From an uncultured Pelagibacteraceae bacterium (GTDB lineage Bacteria > Pseudomonadota > Alphaproteobacteria > Pelagibacterales > Pelagibacteraceae): DNA of 64,000 bases. This document shows, one piece after another, positions 1 to 8,959 of the stretch. Each line of letters begins with the position of its first letter. The stretch's first letter is position 1. The translations under genes and the position numbers were made by a program. The stretch lies in the NCBI GenBank assembly GCA_902590505.1, contig CACIWZ010000003.1, forward strand, positions 62,001 through 126,000, in the 5' to 3' direction. The notes beneath the pieces were generated by a model. That model saw only the letters and a program-made list of their open reading frames with translations, did not search any database and had not been told where the DNA came from.

Positions 1-111
1 TAAATTACAAGGCTCATGCCCTAATATGTATTGAATGAAATAAGCTATAGCTAAAGATATAAAACTAAAAGCTAAAATACTGTTTAAAATTAACTTATTA
101 TTGTTCAACAT
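1..111 (-). CDS. dsbB: DsbB-like disulfide bond formation protein, N-terminal part only (runs off window start)
   Basis: Minus-strand translation MLNNNKLILNSILAFSFISLAIAYFIQYILGHEPCNL; TM helix followed by the EPC motif typical of DsbB; TAATG overlap with the upstream gene. Confidence 0.6.
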   Translation of the reverse strand, partial: MLNNNKLILNSILAFSFISLAIAYFIQYILGHEPCNL

Positions 112-710
112 TAGGTGAAAATTATATAAAGGACGACAGCTAAAACTACAATAAAGATTCCAGTCAAAGTAAACCATATCGCACCTCTTTTTTCGATAAA
201 TTCACCGAATTTTTTTCCAAAAAGAAATGTTAAATAAGAAACTAAGAAAAATCTTAGCCCTCTAGTAAATAAACATATAAAGAAAAAAACTGGAAGATTA
301 TAGGCGATCACTCCACTCGTAATAGTAAAAACTTTAAAAGGAAGCGGGGTAAAGCCAGCTAAAAACATAATTCCAAGCCAAGCTAAAAATCCACCTTTTG
401 TAGACATCTTATCTTGCATTTCAAAAACTCTTTCTTCATAACCGTAAAATTCAATAATCACCATCGATGCATCTAAAAAGAAAACTCCTAGCATGTATCC
501 AAATAATCCACCTAAAACAGAGCCCGTTGTAGCTATAAGAAATATTTTAAGATAATCCTCTCGCTTTGCTACTACCATTGGAACAATCATTAGGTCAGGT
601 GGAACTGGAAAAAAGAAACTTTCGATAAATGCTACAAAACCTAATAAAGGCTTTGAAAATTTATGTCTAGCAAGCTCAACGCATCTATCGTATAATTTTT
701 TTAAAATCAT
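111..710 (-). CDS. DedA/YqaA (SNARE-associated) family membrane protein; start trimmed to MILKKLYDRC
   Basis: Hydrophobic protein with ESFFFPVPPDLMIVPMV and LAGFTPLPFKVFTITSGV motifs typical of YqaA/DedA. Confidence 0.8.
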   Translation of the reverse strand: MILKKLYDRCVELARHKFSKPLLGFVAFIESFFFPVPPDLMIVPMVVAKREDYLKIFLIATTGSVLGGLFGYMLGVFFLDASMVIIEFYGYEERVFEMQDKMSTKGGFLAWLGIMFLAGFTPLPFKVFTITSGVIAYNLPVFFFICLFTRGLRFFLVSYLTFLFGKKFGEFIEKRGAIWFTLTGIFIVVLAVVLYIIFT

Positions 711-894
711 GAATTTAAAATGCACAATCCTTAGGTATCTGGCAAGTTTAATATTATCTACAGTTGCCATTTATTCAATCGTTATAGTTGCAGGAATGTT
801 TGGTGCTGATTACGGGTTTTCACCAGAGGGGACATTTATTATTTGGATTTTGATGGCTATTTTAATCAATCAAAGCGTAACGTGGAAAAAATAA
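709..894 (+). CDS. Small hydrophobic membrane protein (61 aa)
   Basis: Two predicted TM segments; stop immediately followed by ATG of the next gene (895); start codon overlaps divergent DedA start in CATG. Confidence 0.5.
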   Translation: MNLKCTILRYLASLILSTVAIYSIVIVAGMFGADYGFSPEGTFIIWILMAILINQSVTWKK

Positions 895-1944
895 ATGTCT
901 AAGCCAATAGATCTAAAAACTGTAAACATTTTCGAGCCTTTAAAAAAAAAACCATCTTTTGAAAACAAAATTTTTAATACATTAAATGCTGATGAGGTTT
1001 ATGATGTTTTATCCAGTCATTCTAATGAAACGGTAACTTTGTGGTTTAAATTGCAACAATCATGGTGCAATAACGCTTATAGAACGTTTAAAGATTATGA
1101 TAGTTACTTAATTTTAGTTTATCTAATTAACACTGTATTTCAAAAATATTCAGATCGTTTTCAGTATTTATCCTATACAGAATTTTATGAAAAAAATGAA
1201 CTTTTGATTGATAAAATTAACTTAATTGAAATTTCAAAAGAATTAAATATTCCGAAGGAAACTATAAGAAGAAAAGTAAATTTTTTACAAAATCAAAATA
1301 TTATATATAGAAAAGGAAAATCAATTTTCTTCAATAGAAAGTTAACAGAACTTCAAAGACCAGCAAATTCAAAAAGATTTATGGCTAGTTTTTTAGAAAA
1401 GACTAGTCAAATTCTCTCAAAAGAACCTTGGTTTGGTAGAGCATTTTCAAAAGAAGAAATAGAAGCATTTATTGATAAATATTTTACAATATGCTGGCAA
1501 CATTGGTTTAGAATGCAAATTCCCTTTTTAGTTAGACATAGGTCTTTTTTTGGTGACTTAGAAACCTGGAATGTATGGGGTGCAATAGGTATCTCACAAT
1601 TTACCGATTATTCAAAACAAGTAAAAAGCAGAGTTGTTGAGGATCCTCAAACTTACGCGGACTTATATTTACACCTTTTAAGGCATACTCCTAAAAATGG
1701 AATAAACGCCTCTTCTATTTCAGAAATTTCAACAATCCCAAGAGCTACAGTAATTAGAAAATTAAAGTATCTTATAAAAGAAAAGCTAGTAACGAAAAAT
1801 AAAAAGCTAGAATATATGCTTTTACCGTCTCCTAAAAATATCAAATCCTTCGAACAAAATTATATGCATAACCAAAAGCATAAAGCTGGATTTGTAACTA
1901 CTATTTTCGACCTCATGAAAAACTCTTCATTTAAAGTAGAATAG
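895..1944 (+). CDS. Putative transcriptional regulator with two winged-HTH-like segments
   Basis: ISKELNIPKETIRRKVNFLQNQNIIYRKGKS and ISEISTIPRATVIRKLKYLIKEKLVTKNKK both resemble wHTH recognition regions. Confidence 0.6.
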   Translation: MSKPIDLKTVNIFEPLKKKPSFENKIFNTLNADEVYDVLSSHSNETVTLWFKLQQSWCNNAYRTFKDYDSYLILVYLINTVFQKYSDRFQYLSYTEFYEKNELLIDKINLIEISKELNIPKETIRRKVNFLQNQNIIYRKGKSIFFNRKLTELQRPANSKRFMASFLEKTSQILSKEPWFGRAFSKEEIEAFIDKYFTICWQHWFRMQIPFLVRHRSFFGDLETWNVWGAIGISQFTDYSKQVKSRVVEDPQTYADLYLHLLRHTPKNGINASSISEISTIPRATVIRKLKYLIKEKLVTKNKKLEYMLLPSPKNIKSFEQNYMHNQKHKAGFVTTIFDLMKNSSFKVE

Positions 1945-1958
1945 GAACTTACAAAATT

Positions 1959-2804
1959 ATGGAAATCGTAACTACAATAGCACCCGTTTGTCTTGCCATA
2001 ATAATGTTCGGTTTAGGTCTTGGCTTAACAATTGGGGATTTTACAAGAGTGCTTAAAAACCCAAGAGATTTCCTAGTAGGTTTTTTATGTCAGGTTATTT
2101 TGCTTCCAATAATTGCTTTTATTTTAATTAGTATTATCTCACTACCACCAGAAATAGCTTTAGGAGTTATGGTAATAGCCGCTGCTCCAGGTGGTGTTAC
2201 TTCAAATATCCTTACTAAGTTTGCAGATGGAGATGTAGCTTTATCAGTCAGTTTGACAGCGATTGTCAGTTTATTAAGTATTTTCATCGTTCCTTTGATA
2301 GTTTTTAATTCTGCCGATTTTTTAGGGATTGAAACAGCAAAAGATATATCAATGCTCAATATTGCAATGAAGATGTTCCTTGTAGTAACTGTGCCTGTTA
2401 TTTTTGGAATGATTGTTAGAAGTTTAATGACTAATTTTATTATTTCTAAAACTCTTATTATTCAAAGATTATCAGTAATTTTATTCTTAATAGTATTTAT
2501 TGCAATTTGGGTAGAGGAATGGGATAGGATTGTTTCTTATATAACTAGAGCAGGTTTAATAGCTTTCATTTTGAATATGACTATGATTTTTGTTGGATAT
2601 TATGTTGCAAAATTTTGGACATCGGGTATCGCACAAAGAAAATGTATTTCATTAGAATGTGGCTTACAAAATGGAACTCTAGCAGTATTTGTAACTACAC
2701 AATTATTTGATGATATTGTATTCATGGTACCAACAGCAGCGTATGCTTTAATAATGTTTTGTACCTCTATTATTTTTGTTCTCATAGTAAGAAAAATCAA
2801 TTAA
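1959..2804 (+). CDS. Bile acid:sodium symporter (BASS) family transporter
   Basis: Multi-TM protein with AAAPGGVTSNILTKFADGDVALSVSLTA and ECGLQNGTLA motifs. Confidence 0.85.
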   Translation: MEIVTTIAPVCLAIIMFGLGLGLTIGDFTRVLKNPRDFLVGFLCQVILLPIIAFILISIISLPPEIALGVMVIAAAPGGVTSNILTKFADGDVALSVSLTAIVSLLSIFIVPLIVFNSADFLGIETAKDISMLNIAMKMFLVVTVPVIFGMIVRSLMTNFIISKTLIIQRLSVILFLIVFIAIWVEEWDRIVSYITRAGLIAFILNMTMIFVGYYVAKFWTSGIAQRKCISLECGLQNGTLAVFVTTQLFDDIVFMVPTAAYALIMFCTSIIFVLIVRKIN

Positions 2805-2819
2805 ATTGTTAAATAAAAA

Positions 2820-2906
2820 GGGCGAATGGTGGAACTGGTAGACGCGCCGGACTCAAAATCCGGTGGTAGCAATACCTTGAGAGTTCGAGTCTCTCTTCGC
2901 CCACCA
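2820..2906 (+). tRNA. tRNA-Leu(CAA)
   Basis: Acceptor GGGCGAA/TTCGCCC, anticodon loop CTCAAAA, long variable arm, T loop GTTCGAGTC, encoded CCA. Confidence 0.96.
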
Positions 2907-2910
2907 ATTT

Positions 2911-4587
2911 ATGGATATAAGTAAATTAAATAGCTTAGTTGAGCTTTACTTTAAAAAGACAGAAGAAGTTGATGGTAAAAGACCATTTTTAAAATGGTTA
3001 AAACCAGATAAACGAACTTATAATTGGGAAGATATAACTGAAAGAATTTATAAGCTTACAGTAAAAATAAAATCATTAATAAAACAAGGTGATAGATGTT
3101 TAATACTTTCTGAGAATAGACCTTATTGGTTAATGACCGATATTGCTATTATGAACGCTGGAGGAATTTCAGTTCCTATTTTTACAACTTATTCAGCAAA
3201 CGATTACGAGTATATTTTAAATGATTGTAAACCCTCGTTAATATTTGTCTCAAATCAAGATCAATTCAAAAAAATTAAAAACTTTATAAACAATGATGTT
3301 AAGAAAATAATATCTTTTGAAAAGATAGATACTGATAGTTTATTAATCAAAGAAATTTTAGATGAAGAAATAAAAGAAAAAATAGTAAATAAAGATTTAA
3401 AAAGAAATATGCCTGCTTGTATAATTTATACTTCAGGTACGTCAGGAAATCCTAAAGGAGTTGTTTTAAGTCACGGAGGTATTTTGTCAAACTGTGAAGG
3501 AGCAGTTGAGTTACTAGAAGTTTTAACTAAAAAACAAGATCCAGTATTTTTGACTTGGTTACCTTTATCGCATTCCTATGAACACACAGTTCAATTTATA
3601 CAAATTATAGTTGGAGCAAAAGTTTTTTATGCCGAAAGTTTAGAAAAACTGATCTCTAATATGGGAGTAGCAAAACCTACAATCATGACAGCCGTTCCTA
3701 GATTTTATCAAAATCTTTTTACAAAAATAAATATGAATTTTGAGAAGCAATCTGGATTAAAAAGAAAACTTATAAACCAGACATTAAATTTAGGTAAAAA
3801 AATACTCAAAAAAGAGAAATTTAAATTAAGCGAAAAAATCATAAATTTTTTATGTGAAAAATTAGTTAGAAAAAAAATCAGAAATCAGTTTGGAGGAAAT
3901 CTCCAAGCTTTCGTATCTGGGGGAGGGGCTTTAGATCAAAATATTGGAGAATTTCTAAATGCTGTCGGTTTACCCACATTACAAGGATATGGCTTAACCG
4001 AAGCTTCTCCGGTCGTTAGCTGTAATTTACCAGATCTAGTCAAGGTCGAGTCAGTAGGACCTCCGTTTAGGACAAATAAAGTCAAAATAGCAGAGGATGG
4101 AGAAATTCTTATTAAAGGTGAAAATGTTATGTTGGGATATTGGAATTTAAAAGAGGAGACAGAAAAAGTAATTAAAGATGGGTGGCTTCATACTGGGGAC
4201 ATAGGAGAACTTGATAATAATAATTATTTAAAAATTACAGATAGAAAAAAAGATATTATTGTGAGTCTTGGTGGAGATAATATTTCTCCGAGCAAAGTAG
4301 AAAATATTTTGTGTTTAAATGAAAACATTAAACAATCTTTTGTTTACGGAGATAAAAAAAATTATTTAGTTGCATTAATTGTTAGTGAAAAAGGAATTAA
4401 TAAAGAAAAAATTAAACTTATAATTGAAAACATAAATAAAAATTTAACATTAATAGAAAAAATTAAAAAATTTATCTTAATTTACGAGGAATTTACAATT
4501 GAAAACGGAATGTTAACACCAACTTTAAAGTTAAAAAGAAAAGAAATAATAAAAAATTATAAACAACAACTAGAAAATCTTTATTAA
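2911..4587 (+). CDS. AMP-dependent long-chain acyl-CoA synthetase/ligase
   Basis: YTSGTSGNPKGVVLSHGG, GYGLTEASPVVS and GWLHTGDIGELD motifs. Confidence 0.9.
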   Translation: MDISKLNSLVELYFKKTEEVDGKRPFLKWLKPDKRTYNWEDITERIYKLTVKIKSLIKQGDRCLILSENRPYWLMTDIAIMNAGGISVPIFTTYSANDYEYILNDCKPSLIFVSNQDQFKKIKNFINNDVKKIISFEKIDTDSLLIKEILDEEIKEKIVNKDLKRNMPACIIYTSGTSGNPKGVVLSHGGILSNCEGAVELLEVLTKKQDPVFLTWLPLSHSYEHTVQFIQIIVGAKVFYAESLEKLISNMGVAKPTIMTAVPRFYQNLFTKINMNFEKQSGLKRKLINQTLNLGKKILKKEKFKLSEKIINFLCEKLVRKKIRNQFGGNLQAFVSGGGALDQNIGEFLNAVGLPTLQGYGLTEASPVVSCNLPDLVKVESVGPPFRTNKVKIAEDGEILIKGENVMLGYWNLKEETEKVIKDGWLHTGDIGELDNNNYLKITDRKKDIIVSLGGDNISPSKVENILCLNENIKQSFVYGDKKNYLVALIVSEKGINKEKIKLIIENINKNLTLIEKIKKFILIYEEFTIENGMLTPTLKLKRKEIIKNYKQQLENLY

Positions 4588-4719
4588 AAATTAAATTAAA
4601 ACTTATTTAATTTGCTTAAAAAAACATTGATATTACTAACTTTTTTTTAATTTTATTAAAAATTAAAAAAATAATTAAAAAAATTAAATTTTGAATCAAA
4701 TTTGCAAACTAATTTATGT

Positions 4720-4750
4720 TTGACATGAATTTTTAATTAATTAATGTAAT
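4720..4750 (+). promoter_or_regulatory. Candidate promoter for the polybasic micropeptide gene
   Basis: TTGACA at 4720-4725 and TGTAAT at 4745-4750; 19-nt spacing is suboptimal. Confidence 0.35.
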
Positions 4751-4798
4751 TATTAACAAACGAATCATTAAGATTTGTTTACTAACAAGGGAGAAAAG

Positions 4799-4870
4799 AT
4801 GGCTAAAAGAAGAAAAAAAGCTAAAAAGAAAACTAAAAAGAAAGCAAAAAAGAGAAGAAGAAGAAGATAG
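4799..4870 (+). CDS. 23-aa polybasic micropeptide MAKRRKKAKKKTKKKAKKRRRRR
   Basis: ATG to TAG, AAGGGAG Shine-Dalgarno-like sequence 5 nt upstream of ATG, terminator just downstream; 18 of 23 residues Lys/Arg. Confidence 0.75.
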   Translation: MAKRRKKAKKKTKKKAKKRRRRR

Positions 4871-4886
4871 TTTTCTCTTTAACTAA

Positions 4887-4932
4887 GCGCCCTTTTTATA
4901 ATTTTTATAATGTAAAGAGGGCGTTTTTTTTA
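4887..4932. terminator. Rho-independent terminator, possibly bidirectional between the micropeptide gene and carD
   Basis: GCGCCCTTTTTA ... TAAAGAGGGCG stem followed by TTTTTTTT. Confidence 0.8.
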
Positions 4933-5601
4933 TGCGTCTTCTGAAATTTTAACTCTTCCTAAAGCTTTATCCATTTTTTTTTGTACTTCTTCAGGACTAA
5001 CTTTCAATACTGCTTCAAATTCAGATTTTAATCTTTCATAAGCCTTTTCAAATAACTGTCTCTCAGAATAAGACTGATCAGCTATAATGTCAGTATTTTT
5101 GTTAAGATCTTTTACAACCTCAGCTAATTCATAAATTTTTCCTGAATTTATTTTTTGATCATATTCTTGAGCACGTCTACTCCACATTGTTCTTTTAATT
5201 TTTGGTTTAGTTTTTAAAATTGATACACATTTATTAATCTGATTTATTGTAGCTATTGGTCTTAATTTAGACTGCTGATTTATTGGAACGGTAAGAGTTA
5301 ATTTCTCTTTCTCAACTAAAATTTTATAAAATTGAATATCAATTTCACCTATATTGGCTTTTTCGATCGCAGTAATTTTTCCAACACCATGTTTAGGATA
5401 AACAACAAAATCTTTCAAATTATATACTCTTTTTTCTGTAGGTTGTTTTTTAATTTTTTTTATTTCGGGTTTTTCATCTGGTCCAGAAATTGAAGTTTTT
5501 TTTTCGTTAGTTTTTAAAATTGATTTAGACTTAACTTTAGATTTACTTTTTTTTAAGATCTTTAAGTTTTTTATTTTTTTTGTTTTTTTCTTTTTAGGCA
5601 T
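4930..5601 (-). CDS. carD: CarD/CdnL family RNA polymerase-binding regulator with Lys-rich N-terminal extension
   Basis: YNLKDFVVYPKHGVGKITAIEKANIG...YKILVEKEKLTLTVPI is the CarD RNAP-interaction domain; about 65 aa of Lys-rich sequence precede it. Confidence 0.88.
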   Translation of the reverse strand: MPKKKKTKKIKNLKILKKSKSKVKSKSILKTNEKKTSISGPDEKPEIKKIKKQPTEKRVYNLKDFVVYPKHGVGKITAIEKANIGEIDIQFYKILVEKEKLTLTVPINQQSKLRPIATINQINKCVSILKTKPKIKRTMWSRRAQEYDQKINSGKIYELAEVVKDLNKNTDIIADQSYSERQLFEKAYERLKSEFEAVLKVSPEEVQKKMDKALGRVKISEDA

Positions 5602-5606
5602 ATATT

Positions 5607-5948
5607 TTATTGTCCTGGTTTTTCAGAAAAATATTTAGCATATTTATCAGTCTCATTTTCAAATTTTTTATGATCTGGCATAGGATCTTTTTTTTTAGAT
5701 ATATTTGGCCACACTCTTGAATATTTGTCATTTAATGAAAGCCATTTTTCCTTATCTTTTAAAGCTGGATCGTCATCTGATACGATTGCATCAATCGGAC
5801 ACTCAGGCTCACAGACTCCACAATCAATACATTCATCTGGATTTATCACAAGCATATTTTCACCTTCATAAAAACAATCTACAGGACACACTTCAACACA
5901 ATCAGTGAGTTTACATTTTATACATTCATCTTTTACAATATAAGTCAT
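5607..5948 (-). CDS. fdxA: Ferredoxin, 7Fe type
   Basis: [18 protein letters not shown] and [12 protein letters not shown] cysteine motifs. Confidence 0.93.
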   Translation of the reverse strand: MTYIVKDECIKCKLTDCVEVCPVDCFYEGENMLVINPDECIDCGVCEPECPIDAIVSDDDPALKDKEKWLSLNDKYSRVWPNISKKKDPMPDHKKFENETDKYAKYFSEKPGQ

Positions 5949-6334
5949 TTCGTATTTAATAGTTTCAATTTTATTTCAGCGCTAATTTTATCAGGAACAT
6001 ATATCAAGCCACAAATTCTACGCAACAAATTTGATTCGAATTGATCGATGGTTTTATCAGAAATTACTATTTTCCATAAATGTTCCAGTATTTCTTTTTT
6101 TGTATCCATAGAGTTTTCTTTTATTATTTTGGTAAAACTTAATAATTGATTTGAATTATTTTCTATCTCTTCAGCCTTTGACAATATTTGACTAGTATCT
6201 TCATCTTTTAAATATGAATTTATGAAATTTTTTATCAAATTTTTTTCCGAATCAGAATAATGTTCATCTATCTTGGCTGCATGAACGAGTAGAGCTGAGA
6301 TACCAATTACACTTTCTTTATTAATTTTATTCAT
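5945..6334 (-). CDS. TerB-like family protein
   Basis: Helical protein with [16 protein letters not shown] and [18 protein letters not shown], TerB-like acidic repeats. Confidence 0.65.
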   Translation of the reverse strand: MNKINKESVIGISALLVHAAKIDEHYSDSEKNLIKNFINSYLKDEDTSQILSKAEEIENNSNQLLSFTKIIKENSMDTKKEILEHLWKIVISDKTIDQFESNLLRRICGLIYVPDKISAEIKLKLLNTK

Positions 6335-8800
6335 CTATTTAATATTTAAAGAAAGAAGCTTATTAAATGGATTTTCTTTTTTGTCAAACTGTATTATTTT
6401 CTTTTTTTTTCTTTTATCACCTTTAAAAATGTAAGTATCTACTGCTTTATCTTTTTTATAATCCATATATGTCATTAATTTGTAAAAATTTTCTTTAGAG
6501 CAGCCTAATAAATTCATCATATCAGCATTAACAGTGAATTTTTTATCTTTTGTACTATCAATTATCTTTAAAAATAATTTTTCTAAGATGTCTATTCTGA
6601 CAAAGAATTCTCTAAACTTTTCAAATCCACATAGTAAAAGAAAATCCTTGTCAAATTTAAGTCCAATTAAAAAATTAAGCCCTGATTTTGGAATTTTATT
6701 TTTAGCTGATAAATTATGATAGATTTTCCATAAACTAATTCTAAATTCAACAGCTTTAGGTTTTAGCATCTTTGGTAAGTAAATATGATATCTTCCTATC
6801 TTTATTCCCATACCCCACAATTTCTTTCTTTCCTCTGCAGGTATTAATTTAACAATTTTGTCTACATTGTTTCGTTTTATTACACCATTATTTTCATAAA
6901 GCTGAAATACTAAACCTCTAAGATATTGATTATTTATTTTGTATTTTGTAAGTTTTATTAGGTCACCCAATATTTCATTTATATATTCTGATAACCATGA
7001 ATTTAAAAATTTTACTAACTTAAGTTTTGAGTCTTCATTTAAAGATTCATCTGCAATAATGTCTATATCTGGGTTAAGATAATCATTTCCTTTTTTTAAT
7101 CTAGCTATAGGGTGGTTTTTCCAAATAATTTTACTTTCATGGTTTATCTTAATTTCTTTAGTTCTTAGGATTTCATCCACTCTTTTTACCAACTCTTCTT
7201 CCAAACCCTTCCTAGCAGCTTTTTTTATAGATTTTATATCAGTGTCCAAAGTCTTTGGCGTAATTTCGATTAAAAATTTTAAACCTTTCAATTCCCCGAC
7301 TAATTGATTGTCTATAAATATTTTATTTTCTTCATTTATTTCCGTATTTAAAACTAGATCTTGCTTTAAGCTTCTAGACAGCAAACTTATTTTTTTATCT
7401 ATAAAGCTTTTAGTTAGTTCTTCGTGTAATTTATCGGATAATTTATCCTCAATACTTTTTGTAAGTTGAACCCAATAGTCAGAATTTTCAACCCAATTTT
7501 TTTTATTAGCTACGTATGACCAAGTTCTTACATTTGAAAGTCTGTGAGAAAGCAAGTCAACATTTCCATGATCTTTTTCCAATCCTTTTAATTGTTCTTT
7601 CATAAATGTACTTGGAATTCTATTTTTTCGTGTTGATAAAAATTGAAAAACTTTATCAATAACATTTATATGCTGTCCATAAGCCTTCTTCTCAAAATCT
7701 GGTATTTGGCAACATTCCCAAAGTAATTCTAAGTTCTTGTGATAAATAATGTTATTTGAACCTTTTTTTAGAAAAAATCTTAGTACGCTTTCATCAAGAG
7801 AATCATTAGTTCTCAAAAGATTTTTATGATTAGGCTTACGTTCTAAAGAAGAAATAAGTTGTTCAGGATTTTTAAAATCTAATTTGGAATTTCTCCAAAA
7901 AATTGTTTTGGTTTCAGGCAATTGATGTTTTTCAATTTTCTCAATTTCATCGGAATTTAACGTTTCGCAGTCTCCCGTTGTTCCAAAACCACCATCATTT
8001 TTATATCTACCTGCTCTACCAGCAATTTGTGACATCTCAACTAAATTTAATCTTCTAGTTTTCTTGCCATCAAATTTTTTAAGATTAGAAAAATAAATTT
8101 CATTTATATCCATGTTTAATCCCATTCCAATTGCATCTGTAGCTATCAAATAATCAACGTCACCTGATTGATATAATCCCACCTGCGAGTTTCTGGTTTT
8201 TGGGCTTAATGATCCCATTATTAAAGCAGCCCCACCTTTTTGCCTCCTAACTAATTCAGCTATTGCGTAAACTTCTTCAATTGAAAAAGCAATTATTGCA
8301 ACTTTTCGATCAAGCCTTGAGATTTTTTTTATGCCGGTATAACTCAATTTTGAAAATCTCTCTTTTTTCTCAAACACTACATTTTTGACTAAATCATTTA
8401 TAATTTTCCCCATAATTTGTGAACCTAAAAACATAGTTAACTTATTACCTCTAGCTTCCAAAAGTCTTTCAGTAAAAATATGTCCTCTTTCACGATCAGC
8501 ACACATTTGTATTTCATCTATTGCAATAAAATCTACTTTTTTATCCTTTGGCATAGACTCGACGGTACATATGAAATAATTTGCAGTGCTTGGTATTATT
8601 TTTTCTTCACCTGTGATGAGTGCAACTTTTTCAACTCCAACTTTTTGAACACATTTATCGTAAACTTCTCTTGCTAAAAGTCTTAAAGGTAAACCAAATA
8701 TTCCTGTATCGAACTCAAGCATCTTTTCTATGGCAACGTATGTTTTGCCAGTATTAGTAGGTCCCAATAGCGCTATTATTTTTTGTTCAGAGGTATTCAT
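6335..8800 (-). CDS. SUV3-like / DEAD-box ATP-dependent RNA helicase
   Basis: Walker A GPTNTGKTYVAIE, DEIQM box, ATDAIGMGLNMDI, QIAGRAGR. Confidence 0.88.
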   Translation of the reverse strand: MNTSEQKIIALLGPTNTGKTYVAIEKMLEFDTGIFGLPLRLLAREVYDKCVQKVGVEKVALITGEEKIIPSTANYFICTVESMPKDKKVDFIAIDEIQMCADRERGHIFTERLLEARGNKLTMFLGSQIMGKIINDLVKNVVFEKKERFSKLSYTGIKKISRLDRKVAIIAFSIEEVYAIAELVRRQKGGAALIMGSLSPKTRNSQVGLYQSGDVDYLIATDAIGMGLNMDINEIYFSNLKKFDGKKTRRLNLVEMSQIAGRAGRYKNDGGFGTTGDCETLNSDEIEKIEKHQLPETKTIFWRNSKLDFKNPEQLISSLERKPNHKNLLRTNDSLDESVLRFFLKKGSNNIIYHKNLELLWECCQIPDFEKKAYGQHINVIDKVFQFLSTRKNRIPSTFMKEQLKGLEKDHGNVDLLSHRLSNVRTWSYVANKKNWVENSDYWVQLTKSIEDKLSDKLHEELTKSFIDKKISLLSRSLKQDLVLNTEINEENKIFIDNQLVGELKGLKFLIEITPKTLDTDIKSIKKAARKGLEEELVKRVDEILRTKEIKINHESKIIWKNHPIARLKKGNDYLNPDIDIIADESLNEDSKLKLVKFLNSWLSEYINEILGDLIKLTKYKINNQYLRGLVFQLYENNGVIKRNNVDKIVKLIPAEERKKLWGMGIKIGRYHIYLPKMLKPKAVEFRISLWKIYHNLSAKNKIPKSGLNFLIGLKFDKDFLLLCGFEKFREFFVRIDILEKLFLKIIDSTKDKKFTVNADMMNLLGCSKENFYKLMTYMDYKKDKAVDTYIFKGDKRKKKKIIQFDKKENPFNKLLSLNIK

Positions 8801-8959
8801 TTTTTGTGTTAGTTATTTTTTTTTATACTATATGTAGATCAAAGTTGAGAACAAAGTAAGATTAAAACATGACCGAATCGATTTGTCAAATGTTCCTATT
8901 TTTAAACAATTGATTTGACTTCCGATAGGCAGTCCCCGTATAGGTAATTCAAAGTTAAA

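Noticed and set aside
8801-8959. Possible riboswitch or operator in the gap between the helicase and aminotransferase genes (short ATTTGTCAAAT-type dyads)
   Set aside because: Dyads are short and AT-rich, with no match to a riboswitch core I can recognise by eye.
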